From: an uncultured euryarchaeote
GTDB taxonomy: Archaea > Thermoplasmatota > Poseidoniia > Poseidoniales > Poseidoniaceae
DNA: 53,238 nt
Assembly: GCA_937892945.1 (NCBI GenBank)
Contig: CALBIL010000086.1
Location: 1-53,238 of the forward strand
Reading direction: 5' to 3'
Each line of letters begins with the position of its first letter. The stretch's first letter is position 1. Of the stretch, positions 8,361-16,681 are shown in pieces. The notes beneath the pieces are model-generated. The model was not told the DNA's origin and searched no databases. It saw only the letters and a list, made by a program, of their open reading frames with translations. The translations under genes and the position numbers were made by a program.

Positions 8361-9587
8361 TTAGGCATGCTCTTTTTGCTGGGTTTCACGGCATTGGACA
8401 TCAAGAACGACGTGGCATACATGCGGAGAAAACCATTTGACACGTTCAAGATGCTCAATGGTAATATCCCAACGTCGTTTGTGGTGCTCTGCGTATTTTT
8501 TCAGAGTTTCAAGGGTCGATGCTTGCCATTCTTCGAGATCTTTTTTATGAACATTCATGTGAATATGAATCCACCCACCTTTTGGTTTCAGACAACCAAG
8601 CGCATGATTCCAAACTGCTTCCGATGAAGGTAAAAGCCCTAAATGACATCGGTCTGCCTGACCATACAGTTTTGGCAATGTTTCTTGATTATCTCCTTGA
8701 TGAATTGTAATCTGTTTGTTTAACCCGTTGGTCTCTTGCGCCCATTTCAATCCAGTGATTGAATCAGGATTTATTTCACATGCATGAATGTGTTTGGCTC
8801 GGCTTCGTAATGCCATGTGGAGTGTGTAATAACCAACTCCCGCATAGGCATCTACAACAACTTCACCTTCCATATTGATCGAGCCAATACGTCGCCGTTC
8901 AGTCACATTACCCGCAGAAAACATGACTTTGGTAGCATCGAATCCAAAATGAACTCCGTGGTCCAAAAACTCAACCCAGCCGTTCCCGCCCAGAAGTAAT
9001 TCAGTTTGGGAGGTGCGATGTTTATCTTTGGCAATCGGATGTTGTCGTGCTAGACGCTTTCCACCGAGTGATTGAGCAATTTGTCGCCAGAGGTCCTGGA
9101 GTTCTTTCTCTGTCCTTTGACTGAAGAGTACACACCACTTCCTTGACGTAAATGCAATCTCGGAAAGAACCACTACATCCCCAAGATGTTGCCATTTCCG
9201 AGGGAGTTCTTTGCTGAGATGTTCAATGTCGCTCCCGCTTGAATCAAAAGAAGTGAGCCATGAAAGGACGGCTTGATGTAATTGTGCATGCGGGTTGTTG
9301 GAGACCTCTGCTTGATCAAGCTCGATACAATCGAATTGAATCTCAAAATCAAAGAACGAACAGAGCATATGCTCAACTTCTTTTTTATTTGCATAATCGT
9401 TGAAAGGAAGAGCGAGAAAATCACCAGTCGGTTTTGGTTTCCGAGTGGAATCGAGTAATCCTCGTCGGTCAAGAAACCGGTGCACCTTTTCCCCATTTTC
9501 TCGTAAACAAAGCACAACATTTGCTTTTTTCGACTGGTTGGAGGTATCGGCCATTATATCGGCGAAGAGAGTAACGACTTTGAACAT
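8361..9587 (-). CDS. taw2: tRNA wybutosine-synthesising protein 2 (Taw2/TYW2-like)
   Basis: Transfers the 3-amino-3-carboxypropyl group of S-adenosylmethionine to the modified guanosine at position 37 of tRNA-Phe. The C-terminal Rossmann domain has VVVDAYAGVGYYTLHMA (AdoMet loop) and CEINPDSI. It also has the TYW2-specific LGLLPSSEAVW and the terminal signature RVKWFSPHVCHVVLDVQC, which matches the family's K-V-K-x-x-A-P-H-V-x-H block closely. These separate it from the related Trm5 methyltransferases, which carry a different motif at the LGLLPSSE position. The start is ATG 9587 or ATG 9554 (MADTSNQSKK). Only 19 bases separate 9587 from the divergent exported-protein start. Confidence 0.85.
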   Translation of the reverse strand: MFKVVTLFADIMADTSNQSKKANVVLCLRENGEKVHRFLDRRGLLDSTRKPKPTGDFLALPFNDYANKKEVEHMLCSFFDFEIQFDCIELDQAEVSNNPHAQLHQAVLSWLTSFDSSGSDIEHLSKELPRKWQHLGDVVVLSEIAFTSRKWCVLFSQRTEKELQDLWRQIAQSLGGKRLARQHPIAKDKHRTSQTELLLGGNGWVEFLDHGVHFGFDATKVMFSAGNVTERRRIGSINMEGEVVVDAYAGVGYYTLHMALRSRAKHIHACEINPDSITGLKWAQETNGLNKQITIHQGDNQETLPKLYGQADRCHLGLLPSSEAVWNHALGCLKPKGGWIHIHMNVHKKDLEEWQASTLETLKKYAEHHKRRWDITIEHLERVKWFSPHVCHVVLDVQCRETQQKEHA

Positions 9588-9606
9588 GGCGTGCTAACCC
9601 CTGTTT

Positions 9607-12600
9607 ATGTCGGGGAGCCGTAGCCAGCGAACGAGGCTCAGTAATTCGATTTCGATTTTCTTGGTCTTGATGATGACTTTGCATCTCTATGCCCCCTTTG
9701 CGTCTGCAGCAAATATGATTTCATGCATCAACAGCGATTGTGATGAATACGACTCCAATGAAGATTTAACACCTCACCGAATGGATTGGATTGAAGGAAC
9801 GTATGACTTCACATTGGAAGATACTTCTACAATTCACCTCGAACTTGTGTGGGCATTAAGAGAATTCGACCGAGAATCACTGGGTCTTGTGGGAATGGAC
9901 CTTGCTCTTATGGCTGATGGCTTGGATGCGAATGACGGTTTACCTGCAGACTTGATTCGAGATCAATTCGAGACCAATATCGCACCTGGGGTCAAAGTCC
10001 GCGATAAACTCATAACAGAAATCGACAAATCAATCAAAGACTCTGTTGAATCTGGTTTTGGTGAAGCGAACCCTTCAACAGGTTATGTGAATACATTTAC
10101 CAACTCTGCGGGTTCAACCATTGGTTGTTCAATTGACCCTTTGAGCGATGCCTTTGACGAGGGGGCCTCAACGAACAATGTGTTTGAACCTCCGATTTGT
10201 TTGAGGAGCGTCATGGATCTCAGTATCGATCCTGACTCTTTTAATTTAGAGTCGAATTCTGACCTGGACCTTGAAAGAGCCTATCAAGGCCTCTTACTCA
10301 TGGGTGCTGAAGTCACAACAATGTTCGATCTTGTTGGCTTACCTGGCCACAAATCATCCTATTCGTTCAATCCACCTGAATATGCAACTATCAAAAGTGT
10401 AGATTCAAATGGAACCCGTGCAGCTCGAGCTGGGCCACCTGCTTATTTCGCTGGAGAGTGGGAAATCGACCACCGAAGCGCAGGGGAAAACGACGGAAAC
10501 CTTGCCCTTCCCATTGAAGTCGAAATGATGCATAGAAACCGAAGTGATACAACTACTGTGGTCATTCCTGCTACTGAAAAAGCACTCGACTTCCAAATAC
10601 AACTCGACTTAAGAGATGAAGAAGCAGTAACCCTCAGTTTTGTTGTAGCGTTACATTATCTTGACGAAGCCACGATGACCGATTGGGGTATTTCGCTGAT
10701 GAGTGTTGCTGAACGCGCAACGATGAATCAAGTCACATCAGATGGAATTCGCCTCGCGTATCAAAACGGAATTGTCGACCTTTCGAATATCACGAGTCAA
10801 TTCCCAGTTGATACGATTGCAGAGGGAGTCTCTTCTGCAGTAGCAGGCATGGATACGATTGTTATGAACGAAATGGCATGGGTCTCGGATTCTGTTGCTG
10901 AAGGCATAGCAGGTCCTGCTGGTGGACTTAACTTTACTCATCGAGGTACGAGTGGTTGTACCGAACTTATCGCTCCGACCAATCCACTCAACTATTGTTT
11001 GAACGGTCCCAGTGCAATGTCGTATGAGAATCCAGTCTATCTTCAAACTTCCAGTCAACCTTTCTCAATGAAGTTGTTAGACATCTTGAAAGAAAATAAC
11101 GAACAAGAGACCATTGAAGAAATTCTTAGCGTTCTTTCAACAGATGACTTCCGCCGAGTGATGGATGCGGGGCTCGAAGTTGAGACATCACTTCCAGGCA
11201 GTTTCCTCTCGAATATTATCCCAAGTAACCTTCCTCCAAGCGAATTATCATTAGAAATCATCCTTCCTACCTGGATTCAAACAAAAGATAGTTCGGATCG
11301 AATTCTCTTGAAAGACTCTCTCTACGGGGCGGATGAAATGAATCTCTCTTTTGCTGGAACCAATGTGTATGATTGGCGGCATGTGATCAAAAACGATGAC
11401 GGGGATGTTGTTTGTTTATCCAACCAATCGACCTGTGTAACAAGCGATGTGAAAATGGATGCAATGTCTTTTCGTTTCAATGAATGGGATCGCTCTGTTG
11501 CTTTTGAATTTGGCGTGGATGCCTCCGTTGCAATGCATCGGATTGGAATACCCGAAGATAAGGTACCAACATACGGTGAACACAGCGTATCAATGGCTGC
11601 CATTCCATCGGATTTGCTCCGTCTCGGAATTGACCTCTCAAGTCGCCTTGATTCACCGTTTAGCCGAACCCAAGACCTTTCATTCCTTTGTGAACTTGAT
11701 CCAGAGGACCCACTTGAACTCACAATCTGCAGCGAAAGCATCACATTTACTCTTTCGAGCCAAGGTTTGAGTGATTTTGTTGAACGAGTAGGTGAAATCT
11801 TGACAGACTATATTCATCAATATATTGAGTCTTTGATGGCAACCGAAGAGGGCATATTCAAGACAATTGATTTGGATGCTTTTGAAATACAATTCAGTTT
11901 AGACGGCCTTGGAGCACCTGATTTGCTTGTATCGGATACGAAGGGTATTTTCCTGAGTATGAAGATTCCTCAAGTGAAGTTCAAATTAGCGGTTGATGGA
12001 GATATTGGAGAAATGCTTTCCGGTGACTTTGATTCTACGGAATTATCTCTTACGACCAATGCTCTTCGCCAAACTTTACTTTGGCCTATGGCCTCTCTGC
12101 TCCAATCTTTTAGCGGCGTACTTGTCAACGGTGTAATCTCATTGTCGGGAATTACTTCACCTTCTACTGATGATTCAATGGAACCGTATAGGTTTCCAAT
12201 CACGACCGACAGTTACCTCAACGAAGAATTTGGAGTTGCACTCAATGGCCCAATAACCATACATCTCCCGAAAGGAATCAGACTTATTGATTTAGAATCT
12301 TCATCAGGATATATCGTGGAAAGAGAAGTTGACGGACGACAAGAAGTTACTTACAATGTACCTTATGGTGGTTTTGAAGATACGATTAGCTTCCGTTTTC
12401 AAATCACGTGGTACTTCTTTTTCCTCATACTTTGGAAATACATGGCCATTATGGTCATTTTATTGTTTCTAGGAGTCCGACGATTTAAGAAGAAACGAGC
12501 TAAGAAACGAGCAAAACGCAATCATTCAAAGGCACGCGCTGCTGACAGAGTAAGCATCAATCCGAACGAGTTTGCTGATTTGTCCGGTTTCCACAGTAAA

Positions 12601-12729
12601 GGAATACATGGGGAAATGGAGACGCTCAAGGATTATTCCGAAGAAGCGCTTCCACCACTTCCACCGGCTTCGCCTTTCGGTATTAGTGCAGTTCAGCACG
12701 TCGAAATGGGCGATGATTTGTTTGACTGA
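9607..12729 (+). CDS. large exported membrane-anchored protein, unknown function
   Basis: 1040 residues. A signal peptide fills the first 35 (basic start, then ISIFLVLMMTLHLYAPFASA). A roughly 900-residue ectodomain rich in Ser/Asp and N-x-S/T sequons contains several Cys pairs. One membrane helix (about 935-957, WYFFFLILWKYMAIMVILLFLGV) is followed by a very basic stop-transfer stretch (RRFKKKRAKKRAKR) and a cytosolic tail of about 75 residues with the motif LPPLPPASP. No enzymatic motif is visible and the ectodomain is not one I recognise. The tail motif recurs in the TSP3 protein ending at 31081. It abuts the convergent uvrC stop exactly (12729/12730). Confidence 0.8.
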   Translation: MSGSRSQRTRLSNSISIFLVLMMTLHLYAPFASAANMISCINSDCDEYDSNEDLTPHRMDWIEGTYDFTLEDTSTIHLELVWALREFDRESLGLVGMDLALMADGLDANDGLPADLIRDQFETNIAPGVKVRDKLITEIDKSIKDSVESGFGEANPSTGYVNTFTNSAGSTIGCSIDPLSDAFDEGASTNNVFEPPICLRSVMDLSIDPDSFNLESNSDLDLERAYQGLLLMGAEVTTMFDLVGLPGHKSSYSFNPPEYATIKSVDSNGTRAARAGPPAYFAGEWEIDHRSAGENDGNLALPIEVEMMHRNRSDTTTVVIPATEKALDFQIQLDLRDEEAVTLSFVVALHYLDEATMTDWGISLMSVAERATMNQVTSDGIRLAYQNGIVDLSNITSQFPVDTIAEGVSSAVAGMDTIVMNEMAWVSDSVAEGIAGPAGGLNFTHRGTSGCTELIAPTNPLNYCLNGPSAMSYENPVYLQTSSQPFSMKLLDILKENNEQETIEEILSVLSTDDFRRVMDAGLEVETSLPGSFLSNIIPSNLPPSELSLEIILPTWIQTKDSSDRILLKDSLYGADEMNLSFAGTNVYDWRHVIKNDDGDVVCLSNQSTCVTSDVKMDAMSFRFNEWDRSVAFEFGVDASVAMHRIGIPEDKVPTYGEHSVSMAAIPSDLLRLGIDLSSRLDSPFSRTQDLSFLCELDPEDPLELTICSESITFTLSSQGLSDFVERVGEILTDYIHQYIESLMATEEGIFKTIDLDAFEIQFSLDGLGAPDLLVSDTKGIFLSMKIPQVKFKLAVDGDIGEMLSGDFDSTELSLTTNALRQTLLWPMASLLQSFSGVLVNGVISLSGITSPSTDDSMEPYRFPITTDSYLNEEFGVALNGPITIHLPKGIRLIDLESSSGYIVEREVDGRQEVTYNVPYGGFEDTISFRFQITWYFFFLILWKYMAIMVILLFLGVRRFKKKRAKKRAKRNHSKARAADRVSINPNEFADLSGFHSKGIHGEMETLKDYSEEALPPLPPASPFGISAVQHVEMGDDLFD

Positions 12730-14457
12730 TTACTGTTGCATTGAATCATGAATCCGCTGAGCCAATGATGGGCCTATACCAGGTACTGCCTTCAAATCTT
12801 GAAGTGAAGCATGTGCAATACCTTGGCGTCCACCAAAATGCCGCAGTAGGTTTTGCATCTTCTTTGCACCGAGCCCTTCCACTTCGAGCAAAGGGTCATG
12901 AAGGCGACTTTGACTCCGTCTCTTACGATGAAAGGTATTGACGAATCGATGTGCTTCATCTCGAGCGTGCACCATGACTCTTCCTTTTCGATCAAGAATG
13001 ATTTCAGGCTTCCCATTGCGATAAATCGTCTCCTCTCTTTTTGCCAAAGCAGCAAGTTCAAAGCGGTCTTCAAGGCCATGTTCGACAAGTAACTTAGAAA
13101 TCGTAGAAAGATGAGTTTCTCCGCCATCAATAAGCACAAGGTCAGGCCATTCATCCTGTCGTTTTAACCAACGTTCAACCACTTCGCGCATCATTCGTAA
13201 GTCGTCCATAGCATCGCCTTTGACCGTATATTTGCGGTATTCTTTTTTTGTTGGACGACCGTTTCGTAGTGTGACACTGGCACCAACTCGCTCATCGCCA
13301 AGTAACTGCGCCATATCGAAACAAACGATGTGATCGAGTTGTTCCATGCCAAGAACTGCCGCTCCATCATCCGCCGCTCTTTGCTCGAGCGAACCACTTG
13401 TTCGATTCACTAATCGGACAATTTGAATCTCAGCATTTTGCTGTGCCAGCGTTTGTAAAGTGACGAGATCACCCCGAACTGGTGTTCGAACTTCGACCTT
13501 TGAGCCCCTACGTGATGTGAGCCATTCCTCGGTACCATCAGCAAGTAATTCAGGGGTAAGTAAGAGTCGAGGAGGAGCACGGTTCGCATAATGTTCTGAG
13601 ACAAACATCGAGACAGTATCACATTGGTTTCCTCTGTGCAGCATCGGCCATACTTCTTGGCCTTGAACGACACCATTATTGGCATGAATCACGACAACAG
13701 CAGCAAGATCACCTTGTACAGCGATTCCAAGCGCATCACAATCTCGATACACTTTACTGGACACGACATGCTGACTTGTCGTCACGCGAATTGCACGAAT
13801 CATATCTCTGCTTTGTGCAGCTTTCTCAAATTGCATTTCATGGGATGCAGCATCCATTTGTAAGGCAAATTCTTCGAGTAACTCAACGGCATCACCGTTC
13901 AATATTCGCTTTGCAGCATCCACACTTTGTGCGTATCCATCGCCAGATATACAAGGCCCTGAGCATAATCCGATGTGCATGGATAGACACCCTTGAGGGA
14001 GTAATTCTTTACAATCCCGTATTCCGAATTGCCGCCGAAGTAACTGCATCACTTGTTTGGCAGCACCAGCATTGGGGTATGGTCCCCAACGCGAACTTCC
14101 TGCGGGTGGATGACGGGTATACATGATCCGAGGAAACTCTTCCTTGGTCAGCACCAAAAACGGATAGGATTTATCGTCCTTCAGCATTGAATTATATCGC
14201 GGTTTATGTTGGCGAATCAGTTCACGTTCAAGGATTAAAGCCTCTCCAGGAGATGGTGTCACCATACATTCGATACTGTCTGATTTCCGAACTAATTCCG
14301 GTATCATTTGACGGTCAGGGTTTGAAGCAAAATAGGAACGAATACGTTCGTTGAGGCGTGTTGCTTTACCAACATACAACACTTTGCCCTTTTCGGACTT
14401 GAATAAATACACCCCAGGCTTCTTCGGGAAATCAACCGAAGAGAGCGTCACAGGCAT
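12730..14457 (-). CDS. uvrC: excinuclease ABC subunit C
   Basis: The nuclease of nucleotide-excision repair, making both incisions with UvrA/UvrB. 575 residues from ATG 14457 (the frame also has a TTG at 14490). Order: GIY-YIG domain (PGVYLFKSEKGKVLYVGKA), a Cys-rich patch (C-x6-C-x7-C-x3-C: DCKELLPQGCLSMHIGLCSGPC), the UVR motif for UvrB contact (EEFALQMDAASHEMQFEKAAQSRD), the RNase H-like C-terminal nuclease (CFDMAQLLG..., LVLIDGGETHLS, HRFVNTFHRKRR) and a final helix-hairpin-helix (VPGIGPSLAQRI). UvrABC is bacterial in origin and occurs in mesophilic archaea by transfer. No uvrA or uvrB lies in this window. Confidence 0.96.
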   Translation of the reverse strand: MPVTLSSVDFPKKPGVYLFKSEKGKVLYVGKATRLNERIRSYFASNPDRQMIPELVRKSDSIECMVTPSPGEALILERELIRQHKPRYNSMLKDDKSYPFLVLTKEEFPRIMYTRHPPAGSSRWGPYPNAGAAKQVMQLLRRQFGIRDCKELLPQGCLSMHIGLCSGPCISGDGYAQSVDAAKRILNGDAVELLEEFALQMDAASHEMQFEKAAQSRDMIRAIRVTTSQHVVSSKVYRDCDALGIAVQGDLAAVVVIHANNGVVQGQEVWPMLHRGNQCDTVSMFVSEHYANRAPPRLLLTPELLADGTEEWLTSRRGSKVEVRTPVRGDLVTLQTLAQQNAEIQIVRLVNRTSGSLEQRAADDGAAVLGMEQLDHIVCFDMAQLLGDERVGASVTLRNGRPTKKEYRKYTVKGDAMDDLRMMREVVERWLKRQDEWPDLVLIDGGETHLSTISKLLVEHGLEDRFELAALAKREETIYRNGKPEIILDRKGRVMVHARDEAHRFVNTFHRKRRSQSRLHDPLLEVEGLGAKKMQNLLRHFGGRQGIAHASLQDLKAVPGIGPSLAQRIHDSMQQ

Positions 14458-14596
14458 GATGTTGCCTTCATGCCCCCCCAAATAAGACAACCCATTGAAA
14501 AATCATCCCATATTCCACCTTTGGAATCATTTAACGATACGCATCTCGCTTTGCATGAAGTTTACGTCAATGGGCATGAAAATATTTACTTGAATT

Positions 14597-14770
14597 ATGG
14601 CGTTTGGTTGGAAACGCAAGACCTCGAAAAGAGTCGAAGTGCTGTTTCCAAAGATTGGAAGAAAACCATCACTGGAAACCTTTTCCAACGATTACGCAGA
14701 AGCAAAAATATTGATGCACAAATTGGGTTTTGCGCAAGAACACCAAAACGAGGTCTACGCTGAACTGTGA
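14597..14770 (+). CDS. small basic protein, 57 aa, unknown function
   Basis: A short frame with protein-like composition: a basic N-terminus (MAFGWKRKTSKRVEVLFPK), a GRKPSLETFSNDY stretch and a helical C-terminus (AEAKILMHKLGFAQEHQNEV). Two overlapping readings compete. A 97-codon frame from 14470 spans the same DNA, but its second half is Arg/Ser-rich and less protein-like. I prefer the shorter frame. There is no clear ribosome site; an AT-rich AAAATATTTA lies at 14579-14588. It sits 54 bases from the convergent membrane-protein gene. The family is unknown and it may be a nucleic-acid-binding peptide; this is inference from charge only. Confidence 0.45.
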   Translation: MAFGWKRKTSKRVEVLFPKIGRKPSLETFSNDYAEAKILMHKLGFAQEHQNEVYAEL

Positions 14771-14824
14771 TTTCGTTCATCTCAACTGAACTCGGTTCTT
14801 CACGAGGTATCAACTACGCAGAAT

Positions 14825-15424
14825 TCAAGCATCATCGGTGATTGTGGTTTCGCGTGCTCGCTGCATTGCATCACTGGAAGTAAACCAAAAGGTTGGAGTT
14901 TCTCCAAGGTCTTTGTCCCATCTCTGTACAGCACGAGCAAACATTTCTCCTTCAGTATAGGCTTCACACCACTTGAGGTACCAATCTGCCTGTTCAACGA
15001 TGTTCTCATCTTCGGGAGAGGTTCGCTTCAGAACTTCGGCTTGTAAAGCAATTGACATGAGCCATATTGGGGCAAGGGCATAGGTTGCAAAGGGATTGCG
15101 TTCCGCATCGACGTTTCGCCATTCAGTCCAAAGTGAAAACACTTGGTCGTAAAGAAAACCGATGGCCAATACGGCAAACATTACTGAGAAGAAAATCGCT
15201 GCCAGCCCAATGTAAGTACTTGGAATGCCTACGAAATCATCAGCAAAACAAAGTCCTGATTCGCAATTCGAGGTAAATCTCCAAGAAATCAGTGGCCACA
15301 CCAAAAGTGTGATTGTAGTACCCCAAAGCAACAGACTGACCACAGCTTGTGATTGTTGCATTCGCCAATATTGCCTCATTACCCACATTCGGAAAAACGA
15401 TTTTTTCTTTTTAGGTTCAGACAT
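14825..15424 (-). CDS. membrane protein with cytosolic C-terminal domain, unknown function
   Basis: 199 residues from ATG 15424 (another in-frame ATG at 15436 adds four). A basic start (SEPKKKKSFFRMWVMRQYWRM) leads to a first helix (about 28-47, VVSLLLWGTTITLLVWPLI). A short external loop with two Cys (NCESGLCFADDF) follows, then a second helix pair (about 72-95). The C-terminal half is hydrophilic and helical (WYLKWCEAYTEGEMFARAVQRW). The two loop Cys could form a disulphide. No family recognised. It is divergent from the next membrane protein across 129 bases. Confidence 0.65.
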   Translation of the reverse strand: MSEPKKKKSFFRMWVMRQYWRMQQSQAVVSLLLWGTTITLLVWPLISWRFTSNCESGLCFADDFVGIPSTYIGLAAIFFSVMFAVLAIGFLYDQVFSLWTEWRNVDAERNPFATYALAPIWLMSIALQAEVLKRTSPEDENIVEQADWYLKWCEAYTEGEMFARAVQRWDKDLGETPTFWFTSSDAMQRARETTITDDA

Positions 15425-15553
15425 GGTAACAGCCATTCCAAGTGCTGCCCCTTCAAGAACTCCTCCCCCAAACTGAGTGCTGATGATTTGTTCTTCACCA
15501 ATCTTTAGTCAACGTCATAGACAAGAATGAAACCCTTTTTTCATCATTAAGCA

Positions 15554-16552
15554 ATGCACATTGAATTTGTGTTTGGAAGTTCTGTGCAAAGAGTTTTGAA
15601 AGAATCTCCGAGAGATAAGAGTATGAGGGGGTTTCTCGAATACGGCGTAAAGGATTCAACTCGCCTGACCATCTCTACATTAATTGGTCTGTTTTCTTTG
15701 AGCAGTTTCGCTTTTATTTACTGGGACATATCTTCTCTTATTGAGAGCAGTGCATCGACTTTTCATTCATCATGGGCATCCTTGGAATTTCTAATTCTGT
15801 GGCGCTTTACTTGTTGTATTGCCGGTGCATTCGCCGTAGTTCATATGTTTAAATCAGGGCCAGGAGTCATGGTTGTCATCCTCCACGATAAACGAAAAGA
15901 AACCACACTCTATCCAGTCGGAATTGAAAAACTTGTAACCTTCAGCAGCTGGACTTTACTTTTGAATATCATGTATTTTTTCGTTGCTGGAATTCTTTCT
16001 CTTTCAGTTCTGAATGGAACTCAAACACCTTCATGGTTAAACACCATGCTTGTTTTGCTTTTTTCAGCAGCGCTTGGAGCCTCTTTACTTACTGCCACAG
16101 TCGTCCGGTACATCATTTTACCAGGAGAAGTTCGCATCGATCGTAACCATGACCAAATGTTTAATTATCCAAATCAGATGATGCATAACTTCGCAGCAAT
16201 CTTCCTCATTTTAGAAGTCATTTTTGTTCAGCCCGAGTTATCTCCGTATTTTGCTTTTTTTGGTTTGGTACTGGGAACCTTTTATTCGTTTTTTGCTTAT
16301 ATTTTTGCGTTCTATGGGGGTGGATATTACATCTACTCGTTCATCGATCCGAGATTACATTATGGCCCGTTATGGCTGACTGGGTTAGCAGGAGCCATTG
16401 GTCTGTTCTATCTCGGAGTATGGTGTGGTCTTCAACTCATAGCCTACAACTTTTGGATCGGTACAATTGTATTCATGCTCTGGCTTTCACTGATTGTACA
16501 ATTCCGTACAACTTTAACAGACCCCGTCAATAACTCAGGTTCAGTACGGTGA
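15554..16552 (+). CDS. polytopic membrane protein with about eight helices, unknown function
   Basis: 332 residues from ATG 15554; a later in-frame ATG at 15623 (MRGFLEYGVKD) is also possible and would remove 23 residues. Hydrophobic helices run through the whole protein, for example LIGLFSLSSFAFIYW, FLILWRFTCCIAGAFAVV, LLLNIMYFFVAGILSL and MLVLLFSAALGASLL. Further ones are aromatic-rich (FGLVLGTFYSFFAYIFAFYGGGYYIY) and glycine-rich (LWLTGLAGAIGLFYLGVWCG). A conserved-looking loop, DPRLHYGP, precedes the last helices. There are no transporter signature motifs. I cannot assign it. Confidence 0.7.
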   Translation: MHIEFVFGSSVQRVLKESPRDKSMRGFLEYGVKDSTRLTISTLIGLFSLSSFAFIYWDISSLIESSASTFHSSWASLEFLILWRFTCCIAGAFAVVHMFKSGPGVMVVILHDKRKETTLYPVGIEKLVTFSSWTLLLNIMYFFVAGILSLSVLNGTQTPSWLNTMLVLLFSAALGASLLTATVVRYIILPGEVRIDRNHDQMFNYPNQMMHNFAAIFLILEVIFVQPELSPYFAFFGLVLGTFYSFFAYIFAFYGGGYYIYSFIDPRLHYGPLWLTGLAGAIGLFYLGVWCGLQLIAYNFWIGTIVFMLWLSLIVQFRTTLTDPVNNSGSVR

Positions 16553-16644
16553 TTCTTGTATGAGTCTGATGGCAAGATTAAACCTTAATTGCACCTTTTA
16601 CTTTAGTATTCTTACTCGAACTCTTGTACCTTTTATGTGATGCA

Positions 16645-16661
16645 CTAAGGGATTGCCTTAG
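16645..16661 (+). promoter_or_regulatory. dyad-symmetric candidate operator before the STAND regulator
   Basis: A perfect inverted repeat CTAAGG-GATTG-CCTTAG: 6-base arms, 5-base spacer, 17 bases in all. It ends 20 bases before the ATG of the winged-helix ATPase and lies just after a TATA-like TTTTATG (16631-16637). That position suits an operator overlapping the transcription start, perhaps for autoregulation by the gene's own winged-helix domain. Confidence 0.45.
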
Positions 16662-16681
16662 AAACAGAGGGTCTGTTGGCT

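Noticed and set aside
9598-9615. CCCC...GGGG pairing around the start codon at 9607
   Set aside because: Only four base pairs with a 10-base loop; likely chance.
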